A stretch of DNA of 64,000 nt, taken from Aestuariirhabdus sp049985285 (GTDB lineage: Bacteria > Pseudomonadota > Gammaproteobacteria > Pseudomonadales > Aestuariirhabdaceae). Every line of letters begins with the position of its first letter. Within the stretch, counting starts at the first letter, position 1. Where the stretch lies: the NCBI RefSeq assembly GCF_049985285.1, contig NZ_JBNIEU010000005.1, positions 1-64,000 of the forward strand, written 5' to 3'. Positions 9,771 through 18,732 of the stretch are shown here, one piece after another. Below the pieces are notes generated by a model, which saw nothing but the letters and a program-made list of their open reading frames with translations, ran no database searches and was not told the origin of the DNA. A program made the translations under genes and the position numbers.

Positions 9771-9880
9771 GGCAAGTACCTCGGTGTTGTCTGTTTACGC
9801 TGTCTGGCGCGGAGGCCTTTCGGCTCGGGTAAGGAGTTCAGATTGCTACTTTACCGTCATTGACTCATTAGTAAAAATTG

Positions 9881-9893
9881 ATATAAATTATAT
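9881..9893. promoter_or_regulatory. Candidate LysR-type operator between mqo and LysR gene
   Basis: Perfect AT-rich inverted repeat ATATAA-A-TTATAT, 20 bp before the LysR gene start and inside the divergent spacer. LysR sites are often T-N11-A palindromes in such places. AT-richness makes chance occurrence possible. Confidence 0.3.
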
Positions 9894-9912
9894 TGAGCAT
9901 TAATAAAGGTAT

Positions 9913-10857
9913 ATGGTTGTGCGAGCGACTCTTCATCAGTTGAAAGTGTTTCACAAGGTTGCAACGCTGCTCAGTTACACCGCCGCGGGTAACGAAATGG
10001 GTATGACCCAACCTGCGGTGAGTATTCAGTTGAAGCAACTTGAGGAGAATATCGGGCTTCCCCTGCTCGACAAGGTCGGCAAGCGAATCTCACTCACTTC
10101 CCCTGGGGAGGAGTTGTATCGATTTTGTATCGACCTGTTTGATCGCTTCGACAATATTGATATGACTCTGAGCGCACTCAAAGGGGGACTGGAAGGGGAG
10201 TTTCGTTTGGCTGCAGTAACCAGTGCTATGTATTTCACCCCTCATCTTTTGGGCGCTTTTCGCAAGCAGTTTCCCAAGGTCAAGCTTCGTCTTGATGTCG
10301 TCAACCGGGAACAGATTATCAATCGCGTAAAAGAGAATAGGGACGATCTGGTGATTATGGGGCTTGTACCCGAAGCCATGCCTTTGGCTTGTTACCCCTT
10401 CGTCGATAACCCAATCGTTTTTATTGCTAACCCCTTGCACCGTCTGGCAGTAAAGCAAAACATTCCGTTGAGCGAGTTGGAGCATCACGACATTATTTAT
10501 CGCGAGATCGGCTCCGGAACCCGCAAAGCGGTGGAGGATTATCTGGAGGAGAAAGGGGTCAGGGTGCAGCCCTCGATGTTGTTGGGCAGCAGTGAAACGA
10601 TTAAACAGGCGGTAATGGCGGAGCTGGGGATCTCGGCGGTATCGAGGCACAGTGTGACGTTAGAGTTGGCAACAGATTGCCTGGTTGAATTGGATGTCGA
10701 AGACTTTCCGCTCTATCGAAGCTGGCATCTGGTACATCACCAGGCCAAGCAGTTGAGTCCGATTGCCCGGGCCTTTATCGATTTCGTGCTTTCACCCACT
10801 CTCGATATAGAGGCGTTATGCGACCGGTTTCTTAAAACCCATTACGTTGAGCAGTAG
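9913..10857 (+). CDS. LysR family regulator (CbbR/CysB-like), divergent from mqo
   Basis: 314 residues. Helix-turn-helix at about residues 8-65 with LHQLKVFHKVATLLSYTAAG, MTQPAVSIQLKQLEENIG and LLDKVGKRISLT, followed by a substrate-binding-like domain. The ATLHQLxVF N-terminus and PAVSxQLKQLE fit the CbbR branch. Either ATG 9913 or GTG 9919 could be the start; AAAGG at 9905-9909 is better spaced for the GTG. It shares a 142-bp spacer with mqo, the usual layout of a LysR regulator and its target. The effector is unknown. Confidence 0.88.
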   Translation: MVVRATLHQLKVFHKVATLLSYTAAGNEMGMTQPAVSIQLKQLEENIGLPLLDKVGKRISLTSPGEELYRFCIDLFDRFDNIDMTLSALKGGLEGEFRLAAVTSAMYFTPHLLGAFRKQFPKVKLRLDVVNREQIINRVKENRDDLVIMGLVPEAMPLACYPFVDNPIVFIANPLHRLAVKQNIPLSELEHHDIIYREIGSGTRKAVEDYLEEKGVRVQPSMLLGSSETIKQAVMAELGISAVSRHSVTLELATDCLVELDVEDFPLYRSWHLVHHQAKQLSPIARAFIDFVLSPTLDIEALCDRFLKTHYVEQ

Positions 10858-10961
10858 TGCTCTGGACGTTAGCCGAAATAGGGTTCAGGCTATGGGTGCT
10901 GAACTAAGCGGGCAGGATAAATAAACCGATTGATTATGTCGCTGGATAGAGAGTTTTTGCT

Positions 10962-11825
10962 GTGTCACAGACGTTAATGACCCTTCTTTTGCCGATCGCC
11001 CTGGGTTGGATAATGCTCTGCGTGGGGCTGACCCTATCGCCAGCTGATTTTCGCCGGGTGTTGTCAACGCCCGGGCAAGTGGTGACGGGGCTGATTTTGC
11101 AATTGCTGGGGTTACCGCTTTTGGCGTTGGCTATTGTTTCGCTATTGGGGCTCAGTGGCACGGTTGCTATCGGTCTTTGGTTGCTGGCGTTGGCGCCGGG
11201 TGGGGCAACGTCGAACGCTATTAGCCAGTTGTGTGGTGGAGATGCGGCGCTGTCGATTACCCTGACAGCCATCAGCAGTCTTGTTGTCCCCGTCACGCTG
11301 CCTTTGCTGCTGCCCCTAATTCTTATCGGAGCAGACCTGCAGCTCGACTATAAAACGGCTGTATTGCAGTTGCTGGTCGTTACAGTGGTGCCTGTTGTTG
11401 CAGGAATGGGGGTGCGTCAGATTGCCTTGGCGAGGGTCAGGAAACTACAGCCTCTGCTGCAGCGAACGGCCTTTCTGGCGCTGCTGTTGACGGTGGTTGT
11501 GATCGTGCTTGCCAATCAACAGGTAGTGGCCTATTTGTGGTCCCAGGCGGCGCTGGCGGCGCTGCTACTCTGTGTGTCGGGGATGGGGTTGGGGTATCTG
11601 GTCAGCACTCGCTGGAAGAACCGTAGAGCTTTGGCTCCGACGTTTGCGGTGGAGGTCGGCATTCAGAACGCGGGCACGGCGATTTTCGTGGCCGCCGTCA
11701 TCTTGCAGCGTCCGGAGCTTGCCTTGACGCCTCTGGTGTACGGCATTTTGATGAATATCCCCGCCTTTGCCTTGATTCTGTGGCAGCAGCGCTCGGGGAG
11801 TGGTGTGCTCAAGTCGTCGGGTTAA
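10962..11825 (+). CDS. Bile acid:sodium symporter (BASS/SBF) family transporter
   Basis: A 287-residue inner-membrane protein with about nine to ten hydrophobic segments. Family signatures are the loop LALAPGGATSNAISQLCGGDAALSI and, later, FAVEVGIQNAGTAIFVAA, the two crossed-helix sodium-site regions of this fold. Bacterial members usually take up organic anions with sodium; the substrate here is unknown. GTG start with AGAGAG upstream. It follows the LysR gene on the same strand after 104 bp. Its stop overlaps the stop of the convergent secretin-like gene in the four bases TTAA. Confidence 0.85.
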   Translation: MSQTLMTLLLPIALGWIMLCVGLTLSPADFRRVLSTPGQVVTGLILQLLGLPLLALAIVSLLGLSGTVAIGLWLLALAPGGATSNAISQLCGGDAALSITLTAISSLVVPVTLPLLLPLILIGADLQLDYKTAVLQLLVVTVVPVVAGMGVRQIALARVRKLQPLLQRTAFLALLLTVVVIVLANQQVVAYLWSQAALAALLLCVSGMGLGYLVSTRWKNRRALAPTFAVEVGIQNAGTAIFVAAVILQRPELALTPLVYGILMNIPAFALILWQQRSGSGVLKSSG

Positions 11826-12625
11826 AGTTCGTCCACTTTCAAATAGAAACCGCCGCTTCGGTTAAGGGTACCGCTGCTGCGGGAGTTGATCTGCTGATTG
11901 TTGCTGCGCCCTGATTCATCAAGCCCACCGATGGTAACCCAATCTCCCAGCTTTACCTGAACCCGAGTCGAGGCGCTTTGGGTGTCGATGGAGCGATTAC
12001 CATTGAGTGCCTGTTTGCCGTTGTTTTGCAGGCGATCGTTGCGGGCGTTGATGCTAACGTCCGCAAAGCCTTCGCGAACGCGCACGGTCACGTAGAATCC
12101 ACGTACAACAGATTGGTAGGTGGTACTGGTGGTCCAGCCGTTGCTGCTGGTTACCGGCACCTGCTCGCCGATCTGGACGAAAGCGGGCTGACCCTCCATA
12201 GCGCGTACTGTCTGGGTTCCCTTTCCTTGCCGTGAGCGGGTGCCATAGTCGATGCTGATCTGATCCTTGTCTCCATCGCCTACCGAAATTTCGGTATCTC
12301 CTGCACTGATCGAGCCATCGACCCTGACGGCACGGCGGCTACGTGCCGTTCGTTCATCCTGGGTAACGCTAATCAGGAGTTGGCGGATAGGGGTGTCGAG
12401 TTGATCAATAACCGACCGCAGCTGATTGTAGTTATCGGCAGTGGTTTTTATGATTAGCACGTTGTTGAAGGAGGTGACGGTGCCGCCCGGTGCCACCAGA
12501 TCCCTAAGTGTGGGTACCAGCTCGCTGGCCAGTTGATGTTGGGTATCCAGGGTGAAGGTTTCCATCTCCGCCAGTAGGGAGGGCGAGGTAACCAGCAGCA
12601 AAATGCTGAGAAGGAGGCGTTTCAT
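11822..12625 (-). CDS. Small secretin/NolW-like exported protein
   Basis: 267 residues with a clear signal peptide (MKRLLLSILLLVTSPSLLA). The mature part has an N-domain of the NolW kind: LxxELVPTLRDLVAPGGTVTSFNNVLIIKTT, then NYNQLRSVIDQLDTPIRQLLISV, as in type II/III secretin N modules. A Ser/Gly/Asp-rich middle follows, then beta-rich text (FYVTVRVREGFADVSI, TRVQVKLGDWVTIGGLDE) like a shortened secretin core. Full secretins exceed 500 residues, so a pore is unlikely. ATG 12625 overlaps the upstream gene's stop (ATGA), so it is translationally coupled to the GNAT fusion gene. Function unknown. Confidence 0.7.
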   Translation of the reverse strand: MKRLLLSILLLVTSPSLLAEMETFTLDTQHQLASELVPTLRDLVAPGGTVTSFNNVLIIKTTADNYNQLRSVIDQLDTPIRQLLISVTQDERTARSRRAVRVDGSISAGDTEISVGDGDKDQISIDYGTRSRQGKGTQTVRAMEGQPAFVQIGEQVPVTSSNGWTTSTTYQSVVRGFYVTVRVREGFADVSINARNDRLQNNGKQALNGNRSIDTQSASTRVQVKLGDWVTIGGLDESGRSNNQQINSRSSGTLNRSGGFYLKVDEL

Positions 12626-13680
12626 AGTGACATCTGCCTTATATCCTTGGGGACTACCGAGTGGTTCCAGGGGTGTTCGATGCGCTCGTACCACTGTTTG
12701 ACTCGACCGGCATCGTTAAAGTTTCCACTGAGGGTAAGGGGTTTGTCGTCAATAATTTCCAGCCAGCCCGTGGCATCAGCCAGTACCAAGGTGAGGCTAT
12801 CCAGCCTATAGGCGGGAATCGTACAGCGTAAACTAATGAGGCTGTTTATCCGCTGCTGGAGGTGGAGTAACGGATGGTGTTGTTTTACCAGGGAGGCAGT
12901 CTCGCTGACCAGTATCTGCACCTTGCTGAGTGGGTTTCTGCGGGCGCTGGCCGAGATTGCAGCCAGCACTTTGGGGTGGCCAAAAAGAGTGGGTACCAGT
13001 GTTGGGGCGTAGATAAAAACCTTTTCATCCGCTTGCTTGATCAGCGCGGCAATGTGGTCAACGATCTGGCTCAGGTCGGTAAGGTGGGGTAGAGCGCCGG
13101 TCTCTCCCAGGGTGGCATCGGTTTCGATCGGCTCGCCTGCTGGCCGGACTCCTCGTGGGGTGTAATCTTCCGCAGAGGGAGCTTTTATGATGGTGTGAGG
13201 GCTTCCGGGGTCAGGGGTGAAATCGATAGGAGTATCCAGAGAGGGCACCGTTCGCTTCATGGCTTGGTGGGGGATGCCCGCCTCTTCAAAGGGCTCCCCC
13301 TCATTCAGGTACCCTAGCCGTTGGTAAAACCCAATGCTATCGCTCTGTGCGTGAAGGGTAGTTTCACTCAGGCCCTGCTGGATAGCAATATCATGCAGAT
13401 AGTTCATCAAGGCGAGGCCAAGGCCTTGCCCCCGATGGCGCTGATAAATGGCTACCCGGCCAATACGGCCATTGGACAGCATTCTGGCGGTTCCTATAGG
13501 GATGTTGTTACTCTCAAGGTAGAGTAGAAAGTGCCGCGCCGAGACATCCTGAGCGTCACCCATAAGGGTGAGTTCAATGCCCTGTTCCTGATGAAATACC
13601 GCAGAGCGAAGTGCCATGATCTCAGCCTCGGCATCAGCCCATGCCTTCTGCAGGATATGGAAGTTGGTGTTGGGGTTCAT
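12622..13680 (-). CDS. GNAT acetyltransferase fused to a C-terminal domain of unknown function
   Basis: 352 residues from ATG 13680 (GCGAG upstream; the frame is open to 13746). Residues 1-150 are a GNAT domain with the acetyl-CoA loop IGRVAIYQRHRGQGLGLALM and the late motif DSIGFYQRLGY. After a Pro-rich linker with many acidic residues, the C-terminal half (DLSQIVDHIAALIKQADEKVFIYAPTL onwards) looks like a phospholipase-D-like or DUF7931-type fold without an HKD motif. It follows roxA after 11 bp and overlaps the secretin-like gene by 4 bp. The acceptor substrate is unknown. Confidence 0.75.
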   Translation of the reverse strand: MNPNTNFHILQKAWADAEAEIMALRSAVFHQEQGIELTLMGDAQDVSARHFLLYLESNNIPIGTARMLSNGRIGRVAIYQRHRGQGLGLALMNYLHDIAIQQGLSETTLHAQSDSIGFYQRLGYLNEGEPFEEAGIPHQAMKRTVPSLDTPIDFTPDPGSPHTIIKAPSAEDYTPRGVRPAGEPIETDATLGETGALPHLTDLSQIVDHIAALIKQADEKVFIYAPTLVPTLFGHPKVLAAISASARRNPLSKVQILVSETASLVKQHHPLLHLQQRINSLISLRCTIPAYRLDSLTLVLADATGWLEIIDDKPLTLSGNFNDAGRVKQWYERIEHPWNHSVVPKDIRQMSL

Positions 13681-13691
13681 GGGGCTCGCTT

Positions 13692-14813
13692 TCAGTCTAT
13701 TAGCTCGATAGTACCGAGGGCTAACAACTTTGTCAGCAGGTCGCACTGCGGAGCGGAGAAGGGTCCCGTAATCGGTTTGCCCCTGGCGAGCTGCTGGCAG
13801 AGCGTCATTAGCGCCCCGTCAACAGAGAGTTTAGCACCGTCGGCAAAGAGGCTAAGGCGAGAACTTTTGCTGCGTAAAAAGGCAAAGCGATGGCCGGGAC
13901 AGAGTTGAACTCCGGCGTCTGGAGTTATGGTTTCCACCTCCCGCGCCTCGGGAACCTCCTCAAATTTGGGTTCGGTGACAAACCGGCCAAAGAAATCCTC
14001 TAGTAGTGCGGGGTTGTTGAGGGTGCGCAGCAGGAGTTGGCGTACCTGCTGCAGGGCTTGGCGGTCGATCTCCCCGGATGGCGTGGGCCATGACAGGGGC
14101 GTATCTACATAGCGGTCTTCAGGGTGAAGGGTTGCGCACAGAGTGTCACAAAAACCACTTAGGAGGTCTGCGGTCGCTGGGGCGCGAAAACCAAAGGAGT
14201 AGCTTATGCTGCTGCCTATGGAGGTGCCGCAATGTGCAAGACGGGTCGGGACATAGAGCATATCGCCGGGCTCGAGCAGGTACTCTGCACTAACTTCCAG
14301 TTGCTCCAGTAGCTTTACCTGGGAATGGTTTAATAGTCGGGTGGTATGGTCACACCATTGCCCCAGTTGCCAGCGTCGCTCGCCCTCAGCCTGTAGCAAA
14401 AACACATCGTAGTTGTCGTAGTGGGGGCCAACACTACCCTGATCAGTCGCGTAGCTGATCATGACATCGTCAATGCGCCAACTGGGGATGAAGTCGATCT
14501 CTCGCATCAATGCGTTGACCTCCTCCAGCCATCTATCAGCGCCCTGAATCAGGAGGCTCCAGCCATCAGCGGGAAGCTGGGAAAATCGCTGCTCATCGAA
14601 TGGACCATGATCCAGTTGCCATTGCTGGGGAGCCGTTTGAACAACCAGTCGGGACTCAACCTCCTCTTCGAGCGATAGACCTGCGATCTCCTCTGGTGGG
14701 ATAAAACTTTGGAAGCCAGGGATTGCCTGACGGATCAGGAGCGGTTTTTGCTGCCAGTAGTCGGCGAGGAAGGTGGCCGGCGAAATATCGCCGAGAAAGG
14801 GGTGTGCTGTCAC
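13692..14813 (-). CDS. roxA: Ribosomal protein L16 arginine 3-hydroxylase (JmjC/cupin)
   Basis: Iron and 2-oxoglutarate oxygenase of the RoxA/YcfD family, which hydroxylates an arginine of ribosomal protein L16. 373 residues. The cupin metal site reads PHYDNYDVFLLQ (HxD), and the distal histidine is probably in YVPTRLAHCG. ERRWQLG and WSLLIQGADRW are family-like. A C-terminal winged-helix dimer part follows, as in E. coli YcfD. It lies 93 bp after purB in the same direction and 11 bp before the GNAT fusion, within a long minus-strand run. Confidence 0.9.
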   Translation of the reverse strand: MTAHPFLGDISPATFLADYWQQKPLLIRQAIPGFQSFIPPEEIAGLSLEEEVESRLVVQTAPQQWQLDHGPFDEQRFSQLPADGWSLLIQGADRWLEEVNALMREIDFIPSWRIDDVMISYATDQGSVGPHYDNYDVFLLQAEGERRWQLGQWCDHTTRLLNHSQVKLLEQLEVSAEYLLEPGDMLYVPTRLAHCGTSIGSSISYSFGFRAPATADLLSGFCDTLCATLHPEDRYVDTPLSWPTPSGEIDRQALQQVRQLLLRTLNNPALLEDFFGRFVTEPKFEEVPEAREVETITPDAGVQLCPGHRFAFLRSKSSRLSLFADGAKLSVDGALMTLCQQLARGKPITGPFSAPQCDLLTKLLALGTIELID

Positions 14814-14875
14814 ATTGCCTCCGTTGCAGCGTCAGCGGTTCAGGCAATGGTACCAGTGATAAGCGGTGTTACGAA

Positions 14876-14899
14876 GTCGGGCGGCTTGCACCGCCCGAC
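14876..14899 (-). terminator. Hairpin after purB, weak terminator
   Basis: Perfect nine-pair GC-rich stem (14876-14884 with 14891-14899) 8 bp past the purB stop. Only a short TT follows on the minus strand, so it may attenuate or stabilise the RNA rather than end it. Confidence 0.45.
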
Positions 14900-14906
14900 G
14901 AGGGGG

Positions 14907-16274
14907 TCAGATATCGCGTGCCTGTTCGATCGCATTACCGATGTAGTTGGCCGGAGTCATCGTCTTCAGTTGTTGTTTGACCGCTTCCGGTAGCTCCAGA
15001 CTGTCGATAAAAATCGCCAGGGTTTGCTGATTGATGCTCTGGCCGCGGGTCAGTGCTTTGAGCTTCTCGTAGGGTTGGTCGATGCCATAGCGGCGCATTA
15101 CCGTTTGGATGGGCTCGGCGAGAACCTCCCAGGAGTTGTCCAGGTCTGCGTTGAGGCGCTCGGCATTGACTTCGAGTTTGCTGATTCCTTTGAGGGTGGC
15201 CTGGTAAGCAATCAAACTATGGCCAAAGCCAACCCCAAGGTTGCGTAGAACGGTCGAATCCGTCAGGTCACGCTGCCAGCGAGAGACGGGAAGCTTGCTC
15301 GCCAGGTGTTGCATGATGGCGTTGGCGATGCCGAGGTTACCTTCGGAGTTTTCGAAATCGATCGGGTTTACCTTATGGGGCATGGTCGATGATCCGACCT
15401 CGCCTGCGATAGTTCTTTGTTTGAAGTAACCCTGGGAGATATAACCCCATACATCGCGGTCAAAATCGAGCAGGATGGTGTTGAAGCGGGCGAACGCGTC
15501 GTAGAGCTCGGCAATGTAGTCGTGTGGTTCAATCTGGGTGGTGTAGGGGTTCCATTCGAGGCCGAGGCTCTGAACGAATTTCTGCGCATTTGCTTGCCAG
15601 TCAATTTCCGGGTAAGCAGAGAGGTGGGCATTGTAGTTGCCCACAGCGCCGTTAATCTTTCCCATGGGGTTAATGGCAATGATCTGTTTCAACTGGCGCT
15701 GCAAGCGCGCTGCAACGTTTGCCATCTCCTTTCCTACGGTGGTAGGGGAGGCGGTTTGGCCGTGGGTACGCGAGAGCATGGGTTGCTCAGCAAGGCTAAG
15801 GGCCAGGCTCTTGATAGCCTCAATGACCTCTTCCATTGCCGGGAGCATGCACTGGTCGCGCCCTTCGGAGAGCATCAGGGCGTGAGAAAGGTTATTGATA
15901 TCTTCTGAGGTGCAGGCGAAGTGGACAAATTCCGAGATACGATTCAGCTCCTCGTTGCTGGCGAGTTGCTCTTTGATGAAGTATTCCACGGCTTTGACGT
16001 CGTGATTGGTGGTGCGCTCGATCTCTTTGATGCGCTCGGCATCGGCTTCGCTAAAGTTATCGGCGATGCGATCGAGCAGGGCGTTCGCCGCCGCGCTGAG
16101 TTCGGGTACTTCGGAGATCTGGGGGTGGTCGGCCAGGCATTGCAGCCAGCGAACTTCAACAATTACGCGGAAGCGTATCAGGCCGAACTCACTGAACACG
16201 GGGCGCAGGCTACCGGTTTTGCTGCCATAGCGACCATCAATGGGTGAGACGGCTGTAATAGGAGAAAGTTGCAT
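14907..16274 (-). CDS. purB: Adenylosuccinate lyase
   Basis: Removes fumarate from SAICAR and from adenylosuccinate in purine synthesis. 455 residues, the same as Pseudomonas and E. coli. It opens with LSPITAVSPIDGRYG and carries the fumarase/aspartase signature SSTMPHKVNPIDFENSEGN, the flexible catalytic loop, plus TSEDINNLSHA and SRTHGQTASPTT. It lies 62 bp after hflD, an arrangement well known in gammaproteobacteria (mnmA-hflD-purB). Confidence 0.97.
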   Translation of the reverse strand: MQLSPITAVSPIDGRYGSKTGSLRPVFSEFGLIRFRVIVEVRWLQCLADHPQISEVPELSAAANALLDRIADNFSEADAERIKEIERTTNHDVKAVEYFIKEQLASNEELNRISEFVHFACTSEDINNLSHALMLSEGRDQCMLPAMEEVIEAIKSLALSLAEQPMLSRTHGQTASPTTVGKEMANVAARLQRQLKQIIAINPMGKINGAVGNYNAHLSAYPEIDWQANAQKFVQSLGLEWNPYTTQIEPHDYIAELYDAFARFNTILLDFDRDVWGYISQGYFKQRTIAGEVGSSTMPHKVNPIDFENSEGNLGIANAIMQHLASKLPVSRWQRDLTDSTVLRNLGVGFGHSLIAYQATLKGISKLEVNAERLNADLDNSWEVLAEPIQTVMRRYGIDQPYEKLKALTRGQSINQQTLAIFIDSLELPEAVKQQLKTMTPANYIGNAIEQARDI

Positions 16275-16336
16275 GTTGCTAGTCCGAAGTTAAGGTTGAT
16301 TGGCGGGGCGCATGATACACAAAAGTGGGGTGTTTT

Positions 16337-16957
16337 TCAGGGGCGTAGCAGGTGATTCACACAGCTAAGCATCTTTTTTCGGCCAAGAATTAATTGCCAG
16401 CGGTACCCGCCGACCTGACGCCATAGCATTGCTGAGCGGATTCCTCCGAGAAGGCTGGCGCGGATACGTTGGGCGTTGTCGCTGCTTTGCAGGTGGCGGA
16501 TATCCCCGGTGACATGGATACGGTTGGAAAAGGTGCTGAGGGTGTCCTGATAGAGTGCTGCCATGGCCCCAATGATGTTTTCGTGGGTTATTTCGAAGTG
16601 GACACATTGCTGACTTACTTGTTCAAGTCGATTGCCAAGAATTGAAAGCATCTCTTTGTTTTTAGATAGTTTTCTTTCGAGTTGAATTAGGGTGAGCGCA
16701 TAACGAACGGCGTCTCCGGACATCGACTTTCGGTCTCGTTCGAGAACGTGTTTGAGATGGGTTAGCCCCAGATAAAGTCCGTGGCGCCCTTCATACACAT
16801 CCTCTACCGATTCTGGCTTAGTCACCAGAACGCTATTAAGGGTGCACTCGAAACTGTCTGTTGGAACGCTACCGGTGCGGGCAATCTTCTCCACCAGAAC
16901 GGCTGATTGGAAGATACCGGCTAAAGCGAGAACCTGATCCTGATAGTTGTGTGCCAT
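16337..16957 (-). CDS. hflD: High-frequency lysogenization protein HflD homologue
   Basis: 206 residues, mainly helical, peripheral inner-membrane protein. In E. coli HflD binds lambda CII; its own cellular role is unclear. The N-terminus (QDQVLALAGIFQSAVLVEKIARTG) and GLxxLKHVLER are family text. It lies between mnmA (16 bp) and purB (62 bp), the conserved order of this gene. Confidence 0.93.
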   Translation of the reverse strand: MAHNYQDQVLALAGIFQSAVLVEKIARTGSVPTDSFECTLNSVLVTKPESVEDVYEGRHGLYLGLTHLKHVLERDRKSMSGDAVRYALTLIQLERKLSKNKEMLSILGNRLEQVSQQCVHFEITHENIIGAMAALYQDTLSTFSNRIHVTGDIRHLQSSDNAQRIRASLLGGIRSAMLWRQVGGYRWQLILGRKKMLSCVNHLLRP

Positions 16958-16973
16958 GACTGAACGCTATTCC

Positions 16974-18098
16974 TTAATTGGATGCAGATGTGACGCGAGT
17001 GGACTGTACTCGCTGCTCGATAACACCACCACCGAGGCAGTGTTCACCATCATAGAAGACGACCGACTGCCCCGGCGTTACTGCTCGTTGAGGTGTATCA
17101 AATTCGACTCGGTAGCCCCCGGTAGCTTCATTATATAAAGTGCAGGGTTGATCGCTCTGGCGGTACCGCACTTTGGCTTTCAGTATGGCAGGCAGGGAGG
17201 GGGGCTGGTCATTGACCCAGTGAATGCTACTTAAGGTCAGGGCGTCGGAGAACAGCATTGGGTGCTCATTACCCTGGGCGGCAATCAACACATTACGTTC
17301 AAGGTCTTTTTCTACCACATACCAGGGGGCTTCACCGGCTTCCTTGAGGCCGCCAATTCCAAGTCCCTGGCGCTGACCCAGGGTGTGGTACATCAATCCA
17401 TTGTGTTGGCCGATGATCTCACCTTCCGGGGTTTCGATATTTCCGGGTTGTGCGGGAATGTATTGCTTCAGGAAATCCTTGAAGCGGCGCTCGCCAATAA
17501 AACAGATGCCGGTACTGTCTTTTTTGTTGTGGGTAACAAGATCGTGCGCCTCCGCAATCTCCCGGACGCGGGGCTTTTCAAGTTCTCCCACGGGGAAGAG
17601 GGTCTTGGCGATCTGCGCCGAGCCTACCGCGTGCAGGAAATAGCTTTGGTCCTTATTGTTGTCGATGCCTTTTATCAATTGGTAATGGCCATCGTGCTCA
17701 CGGCGGCGAACATAGTGTCCGGTGGCGATCGCATCCGCACCAATCAGCAGGGCGTAATCGAGAAATGCTTTAAATTTAATCTCCCGGTTGCAGAGAATGT
17801 CAGGATTGGGGGTACGCCCGGCTTTATACTCTTCAAGGAAGTGCTCGAAGACATTATCCCAGTATTCCGCCGCAAAATTTGCGGTATGCAGGTGAATACC
17901 CAGTTTATCGCACACTAATTGCGCGTCTTTTAAGTCTTCTTTAGCCGTGCAGTACTCGGTGCCATCATCTTCATCCCAATTTTTCATGAACAGGCCTTCA
18001 ACCTGGTAACCCTGCTGTTGCAAAAGGAGGGCGGAAACAGATGAGTCGACACCGCCGGACATGCCGACGATCACCTTGGTATTCATGTTATTGCTCAT
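16974..18098 (-). CDS. mnmA: tRNA-specific 2-thiouridylase MnmA
   Basis: Adds sulfur to U34 of the tRNAs for Glu, Gln and Lys, using sulfur handed over by TusE. The PP-loop reads VIVGMSGGVDSSV, the first catalytic cysteine lies in NPDILCNREIKF and the second in STGICFIGERRF; the C-terminal beta-barrel ends with PGQSVVFYDGEHCLGGGVI. 374 residues from ATG 18098, which has AGG four bases upstream; the frame is open to 18146 and a second ATG lies at 18086. Its partners tusDCBE are encoded at 34-36 kb. Confidence 0.96.
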   Translation of the reverse strand: MSNNMNTKVIVGMSGGVDSSVSALLLQQQGYQVEGLFMKNWDEDDGTEYCTAKEDLKDAQLVCDKLGIHLHTANFAAEYWDNVFEHFLEEYKAGRTPNPDILCNREIKFKAFLDYALLIGADAIATGHYVRRREHDGHYQLIKGIDNNKDQSYFLHAVGSAQIAKTLFPVGELEKPRVREIAEAHDLVTHNKKDSTGICFIGERRFKDFLKQYIPAQPGNIETPEGEIIGQHNGLMYHTLGQRQGLGIGGLKEAGEAPWYVVEKDLERNVLIAAQGNEHPMLFSDALTLSSIHWVNDQPPSLPAILKAKVRYRQSDQPCTLYNEATGGYRVEFDTPQRAVTPGQSVVFYDGEHCLGGGVIEQRVQSTRVTSASN

Positions 18099-18138
18099 GG
18101 TGCCTGCAAAATAGGGGAGGTTTGATGGGGCGGCTATT

Positions 18139-18585
18139 TTACCCATGCTCCCGAATAAGTTCCAATGGATAGCGTTTTCCAGCCAGGTAGTCGTCCAGAC
18201 AGGTCCGAACCAGTGGGCTGCGGGTCGGGACCGAGTACTCTGAGAGCTCTTTAAGCGTAAGCCAGCAGGTTCCGCTAATATCGCTATCGCGCGTTAGATC
18301 GTCTCGCAGGCGTAGCGGTTGCGCGCTAAAGCAGTAGCGATGGTAGATCGTCTGGTTGGCTGCAGCATGGTAGATATAGATGCCAACAAGCGCCTTGATA
18401 TCCACCTCCCAGCAACTCTCTTCAAGGGTTTCCCGAAGGGCTGCCTGCACCAGGGTTTCGCAGGGTTCAAGGTGGCCAGCGGGTTGATTGAGTACCATGC
18501 CCTGATCTGAGAGCTCTTCCACAAAGAGGAAGCGGCCCTGATCTTCCACGACAGTTGCAACGGTAATATGGGGTGGCCATTTCAT
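18139..18585 (-). CDS. nudJ: Nudix hydrolase, NudJ-like
   Basis: Nudix pyrophosphatase of about 148 residues from ATG 18585; the frame is open further upstream but without family text. The Nudix box reads GHLEPCETLVQAALRETLEES, where the usual glycine after the EE pair is replaced by cysteine (ESC). NudJ/YmfB hydrolyses thiamine pyrophosphates and nucleoside di- and triphosphates, and it precedes mnmA in E. coli and Pseudomonas, as here (40-bp gap). It heads the minus-strand run and diverges from moaC. Confidence 0.88.
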   Translation of the reverse strand: MKWPPHITVATVVEDQGRFLFVEELSDQGMVLNQPAGHLEPCETLVQAALRETLEESCWEVDIKALVGIYIYHAAANQTIYHRYCFSAQPLRLRDDLTRDSDISGTCWLTLKELSEYSVPTRSPLVRTCLDDYLAGKRYPLELIREHG

Positions 18586-18732
18586 CGGTGTTGAACTCTG
18601 TATCTGGTTGGGTTGATGCTTGGTGACGCCAGGATCTTTTTTCCGGTTTGATCGCCGAGCGAGAAAGGTGTTAAAACTAGCACTCTTTAGGCGGGGGTGC
18701 CCGCGCATATTTCCTTAAACGGATGATAGTTA

